From Podocnemis expansa (lineage: Eukaryota > Chordata > Testudines > Podocnemididae), in NCBI GenBank assembly GCA_007922195.1, contig ML681981.1, positions 9,440,318 to 9,504,317 of the forward strand: a stretch of 64,000 nt of DNA. The letters run 5' to 3'. The notes beneath the pieces were generated by a model. That model had not been told where the DNA came from. It did not search any database and worked only from the letters and a program-made list of their open reading frames with translations. Each line of letters opens with the position of its first letter. The stretch's first letter is position 1. The translations under genes were made by a program, and so were the position numbers. Below, piece by piece: positions 1-13,300 of this stretch.

Positions 1-1200
1 AAGCTATGTGGTTAATGTGACAGCAGGGTCACAGTTAAATTCATGCAACTCATGGACTGTTTAGATGTAATTATGCGTTACTGGGTGAGAGACAGAAAAA
101 CTGCAGCAAACATGTCCTCCAATTAACAGATTAAAATGTGATATTTATGAAGCAAATTATTCTATTGACATTTCATTGATATTTAAAATGTATACTTGAT
201 TTAAATGCTCCTTCTTCAGAAGAAGATTGTTAACTTTAGAGTGAACAGACTATCTAATTGTGTTCGAGTGTTGTTAAAAGAGCATACTTAAAAGAAAACG
301 GAGTAAATCAATGAAATATGGCAGCCTAATAAATTAATTTCCAGACACAGGAGTATTCATTGAATTTATGTGCATTGAGGAAAAAAACTACAACTGACAA
401 TGAAATACAGCTACCTCCAAGCAAAGTGTGTGAAAGAAATAAACTTGCCCATTGTCACACAACAAGACAGTGGCAGTGCAGAGACTGAAACACCAGTCTC
501 TTGATTTGTAGTCATGGCTCCTATCTATTCACATGGCATTCCACTCCCAGCTTCATGTCTGCATAAACCTCTGCCATTAGGTCACTGCAGTAATTTAGTT
601 ATACCATTTTATTTATTTTACTTTCCTTATGAAAGATTGTGTACATAAGAGCTGTCTACTGTAATAATACTTGATTTACCCAACAAGTTTATTTCTCTCT
701 CTCTTTTAAAATGTGGTACAGTAAAAAGAAATAAAAAAGATGGATTTTGAGAGATTAGAACATATAAAAATAGTCCCTTTTGTAAAACTGTCTTTTTTCC
801 CTGGGGACTTTGATTAAGTGGATTTCACTGTAAAGAGAGAAGCTTCGTTATAAATGAGGGGAAAAAGAAAATATATATGGTACCATGTGTTTTACACATA
901 CAATGCTGGACAAAACTGAGCTGTTTCCATAATTGTTCAATTATTAGTGCAGTTTAAAAAAATATTTAAAGCAGAAAAATGGTTAGTTTTTTTGCAAATA
1001 AAGATTGATACAGATTCATGGTCTGCCATGTTCAAAGATGGTGTTTTTCTACAGCTGTGTGAAATACAAAAGGACAAACATTTCATATTATAGAAATCTA
1101 ATGGCAAGCAATCCTTTAAGTCCCTGTCATTAGTACCAGTTTCAGGAAACCCAGTTTTGTCTCTATAAAACTCTTCCTCCATGTTCTTCTTTTCTTTTAG
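1..1200. other. Intron or 5' flank, no coding exon recognised
   Basis: The first exon seen starts in mid-codon, so this stretch should be intron. No ATG followed by a hydrophobic signal sequence and a phase-2 donor was found on the plus strand. It is AT-rich unique-looking sequence. Confidence 0.5.
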
Positions 1201-1304
1201 GCTAATGAAAATGTCCACAGTTGAAGGAAAAAGTGAAATTCTTCCTCCAACTATACAGAAAATAATGAAGGGATATAACAAGTATCTACGTCCATTTTTT
1301 GACA
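1201..1304 (+). CDS. GABRP-like: Coding exon: mature N-terminus of the pi-like subunit
   Basis: The 104-bp exon follows a pyrimidine-rich acceptor ending TTTTCTTTTAG and ends at a GTAAGT donor. It encodes 34 residues finishing in [12 protein letters not shown], which matches the YNKFLRP motif near the mature N-terminus of pi subunits. The first base completes a codon from an upstream exon and the last base begins a codon finished at 8953. Because a codon is already open on entry, at least one earlier coding exon must exist. No in-frame ATG followed by a signal peptide and suitable donor was found in bases 1-1200. Confidence 0.88.
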
Positions 1305-4300
1305 GTAAGTATACAAGTTGTTTTGGACAGGTCCACACCATAGAACAACATACCATCTGAAAGATGTAGCCCAACTTTGATCTCTTTATTCTCTCTACTT
1401 CCGTTTCTCCACATTTGACAGTGGCACCTTGATTTGAAGATACATGCTGCCCTCTAATATCAGAACGTGACTTATCACATATTGGTTTATTTGAACTAAG
1501 GCAGGGTTTATAAGGATGAAACAATGATAAACAAGTTTTCCAATATTTCATTTACTTATAATAGACTCTCACAGGTATTTGATGTTCATGCGCTCTGACA
1601 GTCACATGAAGTAATCATTTAGGTTGTGTATTTATACAGAAGCATAAAACATAGCCTATAACTACTAAATGTAACAGGCATGAGAAGAGCTTTACATCTC
1701 ATTTTAATGCTTCTCAAATTGCTTATACCAAAGTGGAAGTAAAAGTGATACTACTGCTAAGTGTGATAACTCTTATCACCCCAGAAAGTAGCTGCTTTAA
1801 ATATAGAGATGGAAACATAAAAGTAAGATCACAACAAACCAAACATTAAATCTTGCATTCGTGCCCTAATGTTCACTGAACTTGATTTCTGACAGGGTTT
1901 AAGAGGAAGAGATTTCCAAAAACCAAATATGAAGACCCAAATTCTGTCTTGAATCAAAGCTAAATTTTGCTTCATTGCAGGGACAAAACAGCACAAAACT
2001 CAACTACCAGCTGAGAATCACCACAGTAGGGTTCATTTGTAAGTTTCTAAAGCTTGCCGGTTGGTAAAGTTAAATATTAACCCTTTAAAATAAATTAAAT
2101 CATAAATCTGTGCTATTAGAAAGATGTAGCCAGTACCAGTTTTGTTCTTAAATTGTTAGCATAATGGGAAAAAAGAGACTAGTATTAAAATTGAACAGTC
2201 TTTTGAAATTCGTGAGCTCTACCTTCTTTTTCTCTTACTTTGGCTGAAGTGTAAATCTATTCATTTATGTGTACACACAGACAATAAAAAGTGATAAGAA
2301 GTTTCCTAGTACTGTGAAACCAACAGTACATTCTATAGACCCAGAGTACTGCTGTCAACAGAAATATTACTGCACCTATCAATATTCGCCACAGAAATCT
2401 CACTTCTGCCTCTGAACTTGGCAGTGAAATTTATGGAGTCCTAACTGTAACACACTCAGTAGCAACAACTGTATATCAAGCTATAACTTTTTAAAAAAAC
2501 CTCTGGTCCTTTGACTTGCACATGATATCAACTAATCTGAAGCGTTAATGATGGATTAGTTCTTTGCATGGAGCAGCATATTGTGTATGTTTGAAATTGC
2601 TCACAGGTGGCAGGAAAGAGGAATGAAAAAGTCTGCCTTCCTTGAATAAAATGCAGACTCTGAAATGAAAGGTCTCTAGTTTTAAATTCACAAATATATG
2701 CTGATTCCATGCAGCATTATAAAATAAATGAACAGAAGTGCAAGAAGGCAATAATTCTAGAGTTAGGAGTTCAGAAGTTTCATTTTACCTATGACAAAGT
2801 CTTTGGCTAAAGAACAAGCAAGGAGTCCTGTGGAACTTAAAGACTAACAAATTTATTTATCACATGAGCTTTCATGGGCAAAAATCCCACTTCATCAGAT
2901 CCATTGAAGATGAAGTGGGATTTTATCCCACGAGAGCTCATGCAATAAATTAATTCGGTAGTCTTTAGGTGCCACAAGACTCCTTGCTTGTTTTGCTGAA
3001 CTAGACAAGCACAGCTAACCTTTTGGAATTTGGCTAAAGGGGTTTTTAGATCATTCAATTATCTCCAAATGTCTGAACATACATGGTGAGACTATTTGTA
3101 AGGTACCAGCCTGTGTCACACCATATGTAATTTTTAGAGAAATTTTATAAAATATGAATAGACATTAGTATGTTGTATTTAAAAGTGTAAGAAATACTTG
3201 CTTTTTTTTTTTAATTTTAAGTGCCCCCACCTGGTGACAGAGCTATTTTAAAGGGTCATTTGTGTAGTATGTTGGGGGAGATAAACAGCAAACACAATGT
3301 TATTAAGTGTGGAATACTAAGTCCATCTCATCTCATTTCAGACAATACCCAATAAAGTATATTAGTAGCAGTTGCCATTTGGACTTCCGCTTTTAAGCAT
3401 AAGAATTGCTAGAGCTGCTATAGACACACGTGGTTAGATCAGCAGTAAATAGCTTTTGATCTAATCCACTGCTACTACACATTTGTTAATGTGCCCTGGT
3501 TGAAACTCAACACAGAAACAAACAAAGTAATAACAAAGCACCTCTGTTGCGATCCAAAACTAAAGCACCTCAGCAAAACCACTTCAGTCAGGACCTGGCA
3601 CATAAGAACATTTTAACAATGTGCATGTCAGTTAACATAGCTCCTGGAATTTGGCTACCACTCAGTTGTGTTACACTACAGCTGCTGAAGAGGTGGAGTG
3701 AGACCATGATGCATTTTACAGGTGACAGTTTTTAGTAAAGAATTAATCATGATGGGAGAAAGAAGAAGTTGAACAGGAGATAACATAGGTGACTTTGACA
3801 TTAATATTTTGGCACTACATTATGTTTTACGTATGTTTGGGAGAATGACCTATGGACAGCAGTGAGACCGATAATGATTTTTAGTAAAGAAGTTACTGAA
3901 GCAGCAGAGCTTTCTAATGTAGACACAGCCTGTGCTGACAAAAGGGGGGTTTCTGTAAATGCAGGAACACCCCTTCCCTGAATAACACTACATACATCAG
4001 CAGAAGCTTTCCTCAATTAACATAGCTGTGTCTACACTGGGGGTTTATTGGCATAGCTTAGTGGGGTTTGTTGTTGTTTTCCCACATTCTTGACCATTGT
4101 AGCTCTCCTGGCTTACCTTTTTAAGTGTAGACCAAATCTAAGGAATACTAAACTTTACATAGTGCTACAACTATACCTACATGGCTATAAGTCCCCTAAA
4201 TGTAAGATTAAGCCACTGTATCAGTGTAGTCACATAAACCTCTTGCCTCTGGAGGTTATTATTATGGGTTCCTCTTGTTTACTTGTTTAATAATTGTATA

Positions 4301-7300
4301 CAGATACTGACAAGAAGTTGACCAAATACAAATGGCTGTTTTGCTGTAAATGGGTGTAACTCTACTGAAATCAACAGAACTAAACTGCTTTATAGCAGCC
4401 GTGGATCTGGTCCTTTGTACAGCATGTAGACTCACATTCTCTAAAGCATATGTAAGTAAATGTATATGCACACTGGCATGAATCCAAGGTGTGCCTGTAC
4501 ATTAACTGAAGTGCATTTGCACATATTTAGTTTGGATGCACATAAAAGTGTACTTGTGAGTTTGGAAATTTGCATCAAAATGTTGCTTGTGTTAATTAGG
4601 AGACTGCAGAATATATAGTACATTATACCAAGGTGTTCACAGATTTAATAAAATCATCCTATGAGTGTTTTTCATTAATTTTCTTGTACAAACTGACATT
4701 GGAATGCAACACACAGATTTCAGTGTACATATTCTTGTTTGTATCTGCTTTCAGTTTGATCTGCTATTAATTATACACTCAGTAAAGATGTTTACAGAAA
4801 AAAAGTGCTCCCAAAAGGGAATTAGTTTGTCATATGAATAAATAATCTTGTTTAGATGTGCTGTTTGCTGGCATCAACAATGCTTAGAGTTTAGTACTAA
4901 ATCAGCATAAAGGGAGCTAATAACATGATTTAATCTAGTGAAAAATTGGACAGTTTTTATCATGAATGTTGAAATCCAAAAGCTCAGAGGTGTTCATATT
5001 TGGGGTTTTGCCTGAGGCAGAACATGTGCTTTAGAGTGATACTAGCATGCAAGGACCATACTATTTTAAAAAATTGACACCAAATTCTCTTTAACAGTTA
5101 GCAAATGGATTTCCAACCCTAAAAGGAGAACATCATTTAATAACAGATTGACATCAGACACATACTGTGGATTCCCCATTGCTATTGCCAAGGAGGAGAG
5201 AGAAGTACCATTACCATTAATTAGTGATGCATTTTAAGAAGGCATAATTTCTTGTTTCAGCAAAGCCTGCATTTTGCCAGCTTCTTTTTAGGTGTATCAT
5301 TTATTCTGAAGTAGACAGATGACTGGAAATTATTTTCAGTGATAAAAAATCAAGCTAGACTCCCCACTGACGAGACTACATATGAAGATATTTAATCTTG
5401 TGAATACAGTAAACCTTATATAGTGAAAACATTTTTCTACAGCAATAAAAAATGGTAATTTCTCCCTCTTGAGTAGTGCAGTATCCATGTAGTTAATAGA
5501 TTTCAATCTTTCATAGCTTTTTGCAGATGTAAAATTGATCAAGGGGTTTTAGGTTTGTCTGTATCACATCTTTTTAAACACCATACATATCCTCTTTTCT
5601 CCTTTACTAGAGGTTTGTGGAGTGTTTATCACAACAGAGCACCAACTTTGCTGCTGGTGGAGCCCCTTCTGCTGGTGGTGTGCATCTTCATCAGGTGTGC
5701 TTGTGCTGACTTAGGTGAGGTAATGTGAGGGGCTGACAGGCTCTGAGCCCTATGTGGGGCTGCCACTCAACTGGCAATGTAAGTAATGCAGTATCTACAT
5801 GGACACTAAGGCTGTGTTCACACACAGGGGGTTATTTTGATACTGTTGTTTCGAAACAACTTGTATCGAAATAACACCTTATTTCAAAATAACTTAATTC
5901 GAATTAACAGTTTGTTAATTTGAATTAAGGAAAAAAGCTCAAAGTGAAATAGCAGGTTCAGGCAACAGTTATTTCGAAACAAGTCACCGTTGTTTCGAAA
6001 CAACATGTTCGCACGGCATTGTTTCGAAACAATCATTTCGAAACAACGTTGTTTTGTCCCCGCATGGAGTTTAACTTGTTTTGAAACAACGGCGTTGTTT
6101 CGAAACAACGGGACCCGTTGTTTTGAAACAACCATGCATCATGTGAACAGCCTAAATCTTATTTCGAAACAACCTCTGTTGTTTCGAAATAAGAGGGCTG
6201 TGTGAACACAGCCTAAGTCATCCTAGATACATCAACCTAAACATTAAGCCTCTTGTGAAGGTGAAGTTAATAAGTAAATGTTGTGGGCAACTTACGTTGA
6301 CAGGCCCAGCACTATAGGGTAGGCACTTAGGCCTTATCTACACTAGCGCTTATTCTGGCAAAACTTCTATTGCTCAGGGATGTGGGAAAAATACCCACTC
6401 CAACCAACATAAGTTTTGCTGCCAATAGGCACTTGCCTGAACAGCATTATGTTGGTGGGAAACACTCTCCCACTGACATACTATTGCCACTTGCTTATGT
6501 GCTTTTATTATGTTGGCAGGAGAGCTTATGCACATAGACATAATGCAGCTACACAAGCACTTTTATAGGAGCACAGCTATATCAATACAGTTGTGCCACT
6601 GTAAGTTTTAAGTGTAGATTCGACCCTACAGAGTTAGGTCAATATAAGCTGCTACGCATCAACCTAACTCTGTAGCATAGAGGGGTTTCCAGTCTCTTCT
6701 TTATTTCCCTGGAGTGTGGTGGGGGGAAGCTCCTGTGGGAAGATCTCTTAGGCTATGTTCACACACAGGGGATTATTTTGCTACAAGTTGTTTCAAAACA
6801 ACTTGTATTGAAATAACACCTTATTTCGAAATAAGTTAATTCGAATTAACAGTTTGTTAATTCGAATTAAGGAAAAAAGCTCAAAGCGAAATAGCATGTT
6901 CAGACAACAGTTATTTCGAAACGAGTCACTGTTGTTTCGTTTTGTCCCCACATGGGGTTTAAGTTGTTTTGAAACAACGGAACCCATTGTTTTAAAACAA
7001 CGGTGCCTCGTGTGAACATGGCCTTTCTTATTTCGAAACAACCTATGTTGTTTCGAAATAAGACTGCTGTGTGAACACACCTTAGAGTTCAGTCTTTTAG
7101 AATGCAGTAGTGTGTTCCCTAAATAGGCTATTTAACCTCCACTCATATTCATGCTAAGAAAATGTTCCAAAATTTGCTGGAGTCCTCAAAAATTTAGTCT
7201 GATTAATGAAACAATTCCTCCATCCCTAAATATAGTGTATGATGTACAGGGAAACAGTGCTACGCTGATAGATTGTGCTACTTTAAGCTGGGGCACTGTA

Positions 7301-10300
7301 TTAAAATTTTGACAGAATCCCAAACAACTCACCAACTGGACTGTCTTCCAAGAGCGTCAAACTTGGCCATGATCACACTCTACTCAGTGGAGCTATGTCT
7401 CCTCTTATCTCTTCAGCAGAGTTCCTGCCCTTAAAGGTACAAGATACTGGAAAATAGAACCTTGCCCTTCCATTCAGATTTTATCAAAGGAAAACATCTA
7501 CAGTTGGACTAACATATATGTGATAACTGAGTGCTACACAAAATAATGTCCTAAAGGGGTAGCCATGTTAGTCTAGTTCAGCAAAACAGACAAGGAATCT
7601 TGTGGCACTTCTAAAGGCTAACAAATTTATTTATCGCAAGAGCTTTCATGGGAGAAATTCCCACTTCATCAGACACTTTGAAGATGAGAGAACTTATAGA
7701 ATGGGAGGAAAATAAATGCTGTTCCCCAATGTTTGAATCTTAACAACTGCTTTGATTTGCTGTTACAGTCTGGCCAGATCCTATCATTTACACTTTCCTG
7801 TATTTATTTTCCTCCCATTCTGTAAGTTCCCCCATCTTCAAAGCATCTGACAACATGGAATTTTCTCCCATGAAAGCTCATGTGATAAATAAATTTGTTA
7901 GTCTTTAAAAGTGTCTCAAGACTCCTTGTTGTTTTACAAAATAATGTGATATTCGATGGCACACATTTTAGACCTTATATGTCACTCTGGTGGCTTATAT
8001 TCATTGTCAGTTTCCTAGTAGATCTTTTTTTAAGCATTACACACACATTCACCCAAGACAGTTGTCTGTCATGTTCTCATGGGAGCCCTTCACAGTCCTG
8101 AATACTTGAAATTATATCTGGTCACCCACTCTCTCTCTCTCTGACACTACATGCATCTGGACTTCCTTGGGAATATCAGAAGGCTTGCTCTACAAATATC
8201 ACTATGAAGCAATGACTATTATATCTCTGTCTAATTAAGATATTCCTAATAAGCTTTAATCACTTTGTTATATAAAGGTTCTTGGTATGCAAAACCTCAC
8301 TGAAGTTGTTGTATTAAGAGAAACACTGAATGATCTACTAATTAGACACAACTAAGCAAATGATTCATTGCTAATGATCAAAAAGCAAGAAGTGATGTCA
8401 TGATACAGTGACACAGAAGAGAGAGTGACCTTTTCAATAGACACTATATAAATTGGCTCATATTGTCCATCTGCAGATTAATTATGTAACAGATGCAGAA
8501 GGAGCTCCATAGCTAGCTAACATCTGAGGACCCAGATGCTGCAACTACAAGAATTCTTTCCATGGTTGGGCATCTGGAAGCAAAAGAGTGTGATGTTGAG
8601 TGGGAATAGTATCCTCAGCATCTTATTTCATCATGTGTTCCCTACAGCTTTCATTTAAATTAAAAAAGTCTAACATTTTTAAAAGCTTTGGAAATAAAAA
8701 TCTAAAAATATTTAATAAAAAGAATACATTCTGGAATTTAAATATATTAAATCATTGTGTCATTAAATAATTAAAATATTGATATTTAAAGTTATGTTAC
8801 TAGCTGAATATATTTTCATTGAAAATAGCTGCCTTACTAAACATCAGCTTTAATTAAAATGGAAATTACTACAATTTCATAATCTACTGTGAATGATAAA
8901 TAGTGAATATTTAAATACAATTACTTTAAACAATATTCTGATTTTTTTTCAGATGGCCCTGTCTCAGTAGGAATGAGTATGGATATAGCAAGCATTGATA
9001 CAATATCCGAAATAAACATGGTATACAAGTTTTGTAATATTTCTTTTCCTATTTAAGTTAATGGCCTTTCTACCATTAAATCTCATCCTATTCTTATAAC
9101 TCCAATTTACAAAGTCATCCAGATCTTCCTGCGTGATATTCCAATCCTTCTCAGTACTGACAATACCTCCCAACTTGATGTCATCCACAAACTTTATTAG
9201 CACATTTCCACCTTTTTGTGTTATGGTCAGTAATGAAAAGATTAAATAAAATTGGTCCCAAGACCAGTCCATGAGGAACTTCACTAGTAACCTCCTTCCA
9301 GCTTGACAGGTCACCTTTCAGTATGACCCTCTGTAGTCTGCCCCTTTAACCAGTTCCTTATTCACGTTTCAGTTTTCATATTAGTGCCTATCTTTTCCAG
9401 TTTAACAAATAATTCCCCATGTGGAACTATATCAAATGCTTTACCAAAAATTAGGTAAATTAGATCCACTACATTCTCTTTGTTTAAAAAATCTGTTATC
9501 TTCTCGAAAGAAGAGATCAGTTTGGTCTGGTACTATCTACCTTTTGTAAAGTCATGTATTTTCTCTCAAGTACTGTTAACTTTGATATCCTTACCTGCTT
9601 TCTCTTTCAAAATTTTTTTCCAAGACCTTGCATTCTACCAAGGCCAAACTAACAGGCCTGTCATTACCCAGATCTCATTTTTCCCTTTCTTAAAAACAGG
9701 AACTATGGTAGCAATTCTCCAGTCAAATGATGCAACCACTGTATTTACAGATTTATTAATAATCCTTGCTCATGGGTTTACAACTTCATATGCCAGTTCA
9801 TTTAATATTCTTGATGGAGATTATCTCTCCCCACCACATTTAGTCCCATTAAACTGTTAAAGTTTGGCTTCTACCTTGTATGTGGTAATTTGTATCTCCA
9901 TATCCTCATTCCTATTAGCACCCTACCAGTATCCCCAAGCTCATCTTTAACATCATTAAAAATGGAGGCAAAGTATTTTTTTTAAGTATTCAGCCCATAG
10001 ATTATCCTTAACCTCTTCCCCATCCTTAGTGGTCCCACTTCTTTGTTTTCTTCCTATTTATATGGCTGTTGAACCTTTTACTGTTGGTTTTAATGTCTTT
10101 TGCAAGGTACAACTCTATCTGGCATTTGGCATTTCTTATTTCTATATGTTCTGACCTCCAGGAGGTAGCTTTCCTTGCTGATCCCTCCCATCTTCCACTC
10201 CTTGTAGGCTTTTTGTAGGCTCCTTGTAGGTTTTCTGCTTTCTCTTAATCATCTGTTTGAGATGTTTATTCGTCCATCTTGGTTTACAAATCTTGCCTCT

Positions 10301-13300
10301 GAATATTTTTTCCCTTTTTTTGAGATACAAGCTTCAGATAGTTCCTGCAACTTTTACTTGAAGTAATTCTAAGCCTCCTCTGCCTTTAGGTCCATGAATT
10401 CCTCAATCCAGTCCACTTCCCCAACTAATTCCCTTATTTTATTAAAGTTAACCCTTTTGAGGTCAGAGTTCTGTTTCCTTGGATTTAGCAGAGAAAAGGA
10501 CAAATTTTCAGTCAAATTACTTGTGAAAAACAGAATTATAATGGTTCTGTAAATTGTGACATTTTGTGTTATCTCCTTTCAGGATTACACAGCTACCATA
10601 TTTCTTAGACAGCGATGGACTGATGAACGACTTTGTTTTGAGGGTAATAAGAGTTTAAGCTTAGATGGCCGACTTGTAGAAATGCTTTGGGTACCAGATA
10701 CCTTCATAGTAGACTCAAAGAAGTCTTTTCTACATGATATCACTGTTGAGAATCGTCTAATAAGAATATATCCCAATGGAACAGTCCTTTATGCCATACG
10801 GTATGTATACTTCATAAATCAAGTTTACATATAATTTATATTGCATTTTAAATTCTTCAGATTAGCATGATTTGCTCTAAATCTGTTTTGTAGAGACCTA
10901 CTACGTACTACTATCTACTTTGCGGTTCTCTCTCTCTATATGCAGTTGTTGGTACGAGCCACTTGTAGATATTAATATCAGTATTAATTCTTTGACATTG
11001 CAAGGGCTTTGGGCATCAGTGCATGTTGATCTCACTTGTTCTCTGGTTGTGATAGAAAATAGCTTAGTTTCCTGTGAATTGTAATATGTTGATCTAATTT
11101 CAGTTGTTGGGGTTATTGCATTGGTGGCTGGGTAGTATCGATAGCTTGTGTCAGTAGATCTGATTATATAATCTGATGGTCACTTCCTACCGCTGACTCT
11201 GATTCTAAGAAAATTAAGAGCCATTGTATTTAAAATATTAGCTAATTGATTTCTAAGTACATCACCTTGCTTAAATGTACAGACTAAATTCAGCAACTAT
11301 ATCCTGGGCATCCCCTATCATTGTACATTTTACAAATAATCACAGTACATGGCCTATTACTATTAGTTGTCATTTTTCTATAGATACTTTGGTAGCAGAG
11401 GTTCACATAACAAGTGAGAGGTATTTTATTTATAATCTGAACCTAAACTCAATTGTTCCTGGTTTATATTAGGCATCAATTACCTTTTCTTATGTATATG
11501 TATTTTCCCACAAATACTAGTTCAAGAAAGTAGGATAACTCATTTCAAATTGTTGTACATTCAGTATTATGAATCATTAATAATCATTTTACACTCTGTT
11601 TTTAAAGGATAACTGCAACTGTTGCATGTAGTATGGATTTGACCAAATACCCTATGGATAAGCAGACATGTACCTTGCAACTGGAAAGCTGTAAGAGACT
11701 TTATTACTGCTATTTTTATATAATTAAGACAATATTTGTGATCTGTTTTAGGGGTTGGATTTATATGTAAGTATCACACTATCAAAAAGGGCTGGGATTT
11801 ACAAAGAAGCTTAGTGGAGCTGGATGACCAAGTGCTAGTGAATTTTCAGTGGGACTTGGGAACCTATGTATCTTAGGATCATTTGAAGAGCCAGCCCTAG
11901 AAGATTGAACTGCTGAGAAAAAGGAAAACACAAAACACTATGGCTATGTCTACACACCCAGTTTTATTTCGAAATAAGTCCTTTCGAAATGACTTATTTC
12001 AAAATAAAACCCTTATTTCAAAAGGGCTCTTTTCAAAATAAGAAAAACCCCACAATCTAAATGGCTGTTATTTCAAAAGGGATATTCCGAAATAATGCCA
12101 ATTGGCCCATTGTTTCGAAAAAGTTGTTTCAAAACAACAGGTCTACACGGTGTTGTTTCAGAAGAACAGGTCTAAACAGCGTTATTTCGAAATATCCCTT
12201 CTGAAATAATGGCCATTTCAAAAACATCCAGGTTTTACTGTTTTGGAACAACGATTCTTATTTCGAAAGGACGGGATCCGTCCTTTCGAAATAAGAAAAC
12301 GTCATGTAGACCTAATTTCTTTTATTTCGAAATAATGAATGTTATTTCGAAATAAAAGTGCTGAGTAGACATAGCCTATGGGCCTGATCCTCCATTCCTC
12401 CACATGCAGAACTCCTTAGACTTAGTTTCACAAGCAGATAATATTTTAGCAGAGCTGAGCAAAGAATTGCAGTCAGTGTTTTGTCTGTTAGCGTCTTTTT
12501 TTTATTTTGTAATGGATATTATAGAGTTTCCCATCAAATTTATCTGTGCTGATTGAGCATGAGCAGTTTGTTCCAACTAGTCAAGAACTGATATTCCAAA
12601 CTCAGTCTATTTTACTTAGCTAAGATTTGTCACAAATGTAACATGGTATTATTTCTGTTCCCTGATCAGATGACTACAACTCTGTAATCAGAAGTATGCT
12701 TTGACCCCGCCCCCGAGGGACTTGGATTTCTCAGGAAGAAATAGCAGATGAGCAGAGTCAGGGAATTTTAAATATCTTCTATGTTTAGCCACACAAGATG
12801 TCTTTAAGGTATCATTCACAGAAGAAAAAATAGGTTAGTGCTAAGTTTGTTGGCAGGGTGTACAGTTCAAATCTGATTTTCTTCCTTCACATTCAAGTAA
12901 AGTACTTGCATCTACAGTTCTATTTCAAAATTAGTGGACAGATCCTTACATGACTTATTTAATGGTGTCCATGCCAGAGCAGTGAGGGTGAGAGAAAAGT
13001 CAGCAATGGAAAGACAAAATTTGAAAGTTCCTTGCTTTATAGGAAGCAGTTTCCTATCCTTCATTAAAATGTACACTTTACAAGTGAATGCTTACATATG
13101 TGTTTAATATTTACTATCCATGAATGCTTGAGCATGCAAGCTTAAAACTAGCTTTCTGCCGTTATTCATGCAAGTAAAACTCAATTGCACAATTGTTCAT
13201 TGAAACAGAACCCAAAAAAGCAAGTGCACAACTGAAGCAAAGTCTTTCAAATTTTAGGAAATACCTGTGGATTTTTTTTTTGCAGTATTTTCCTATTTTA

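Noticed and set aside
937..1551. A 204-codon open frame on the minus strand
   Set aside because: It runs antisense across a real GABA-A exon, shows no domain and includes intron on both sides. It is a chance frame.
5810..6213. Regularly spaced TTTCGAAA repeats resembling a CRISPR array
   Set aside because: The repeats are short palindromes at irregular spacing inside a transposon in a vertebrate genome. There are no uniform spacers.
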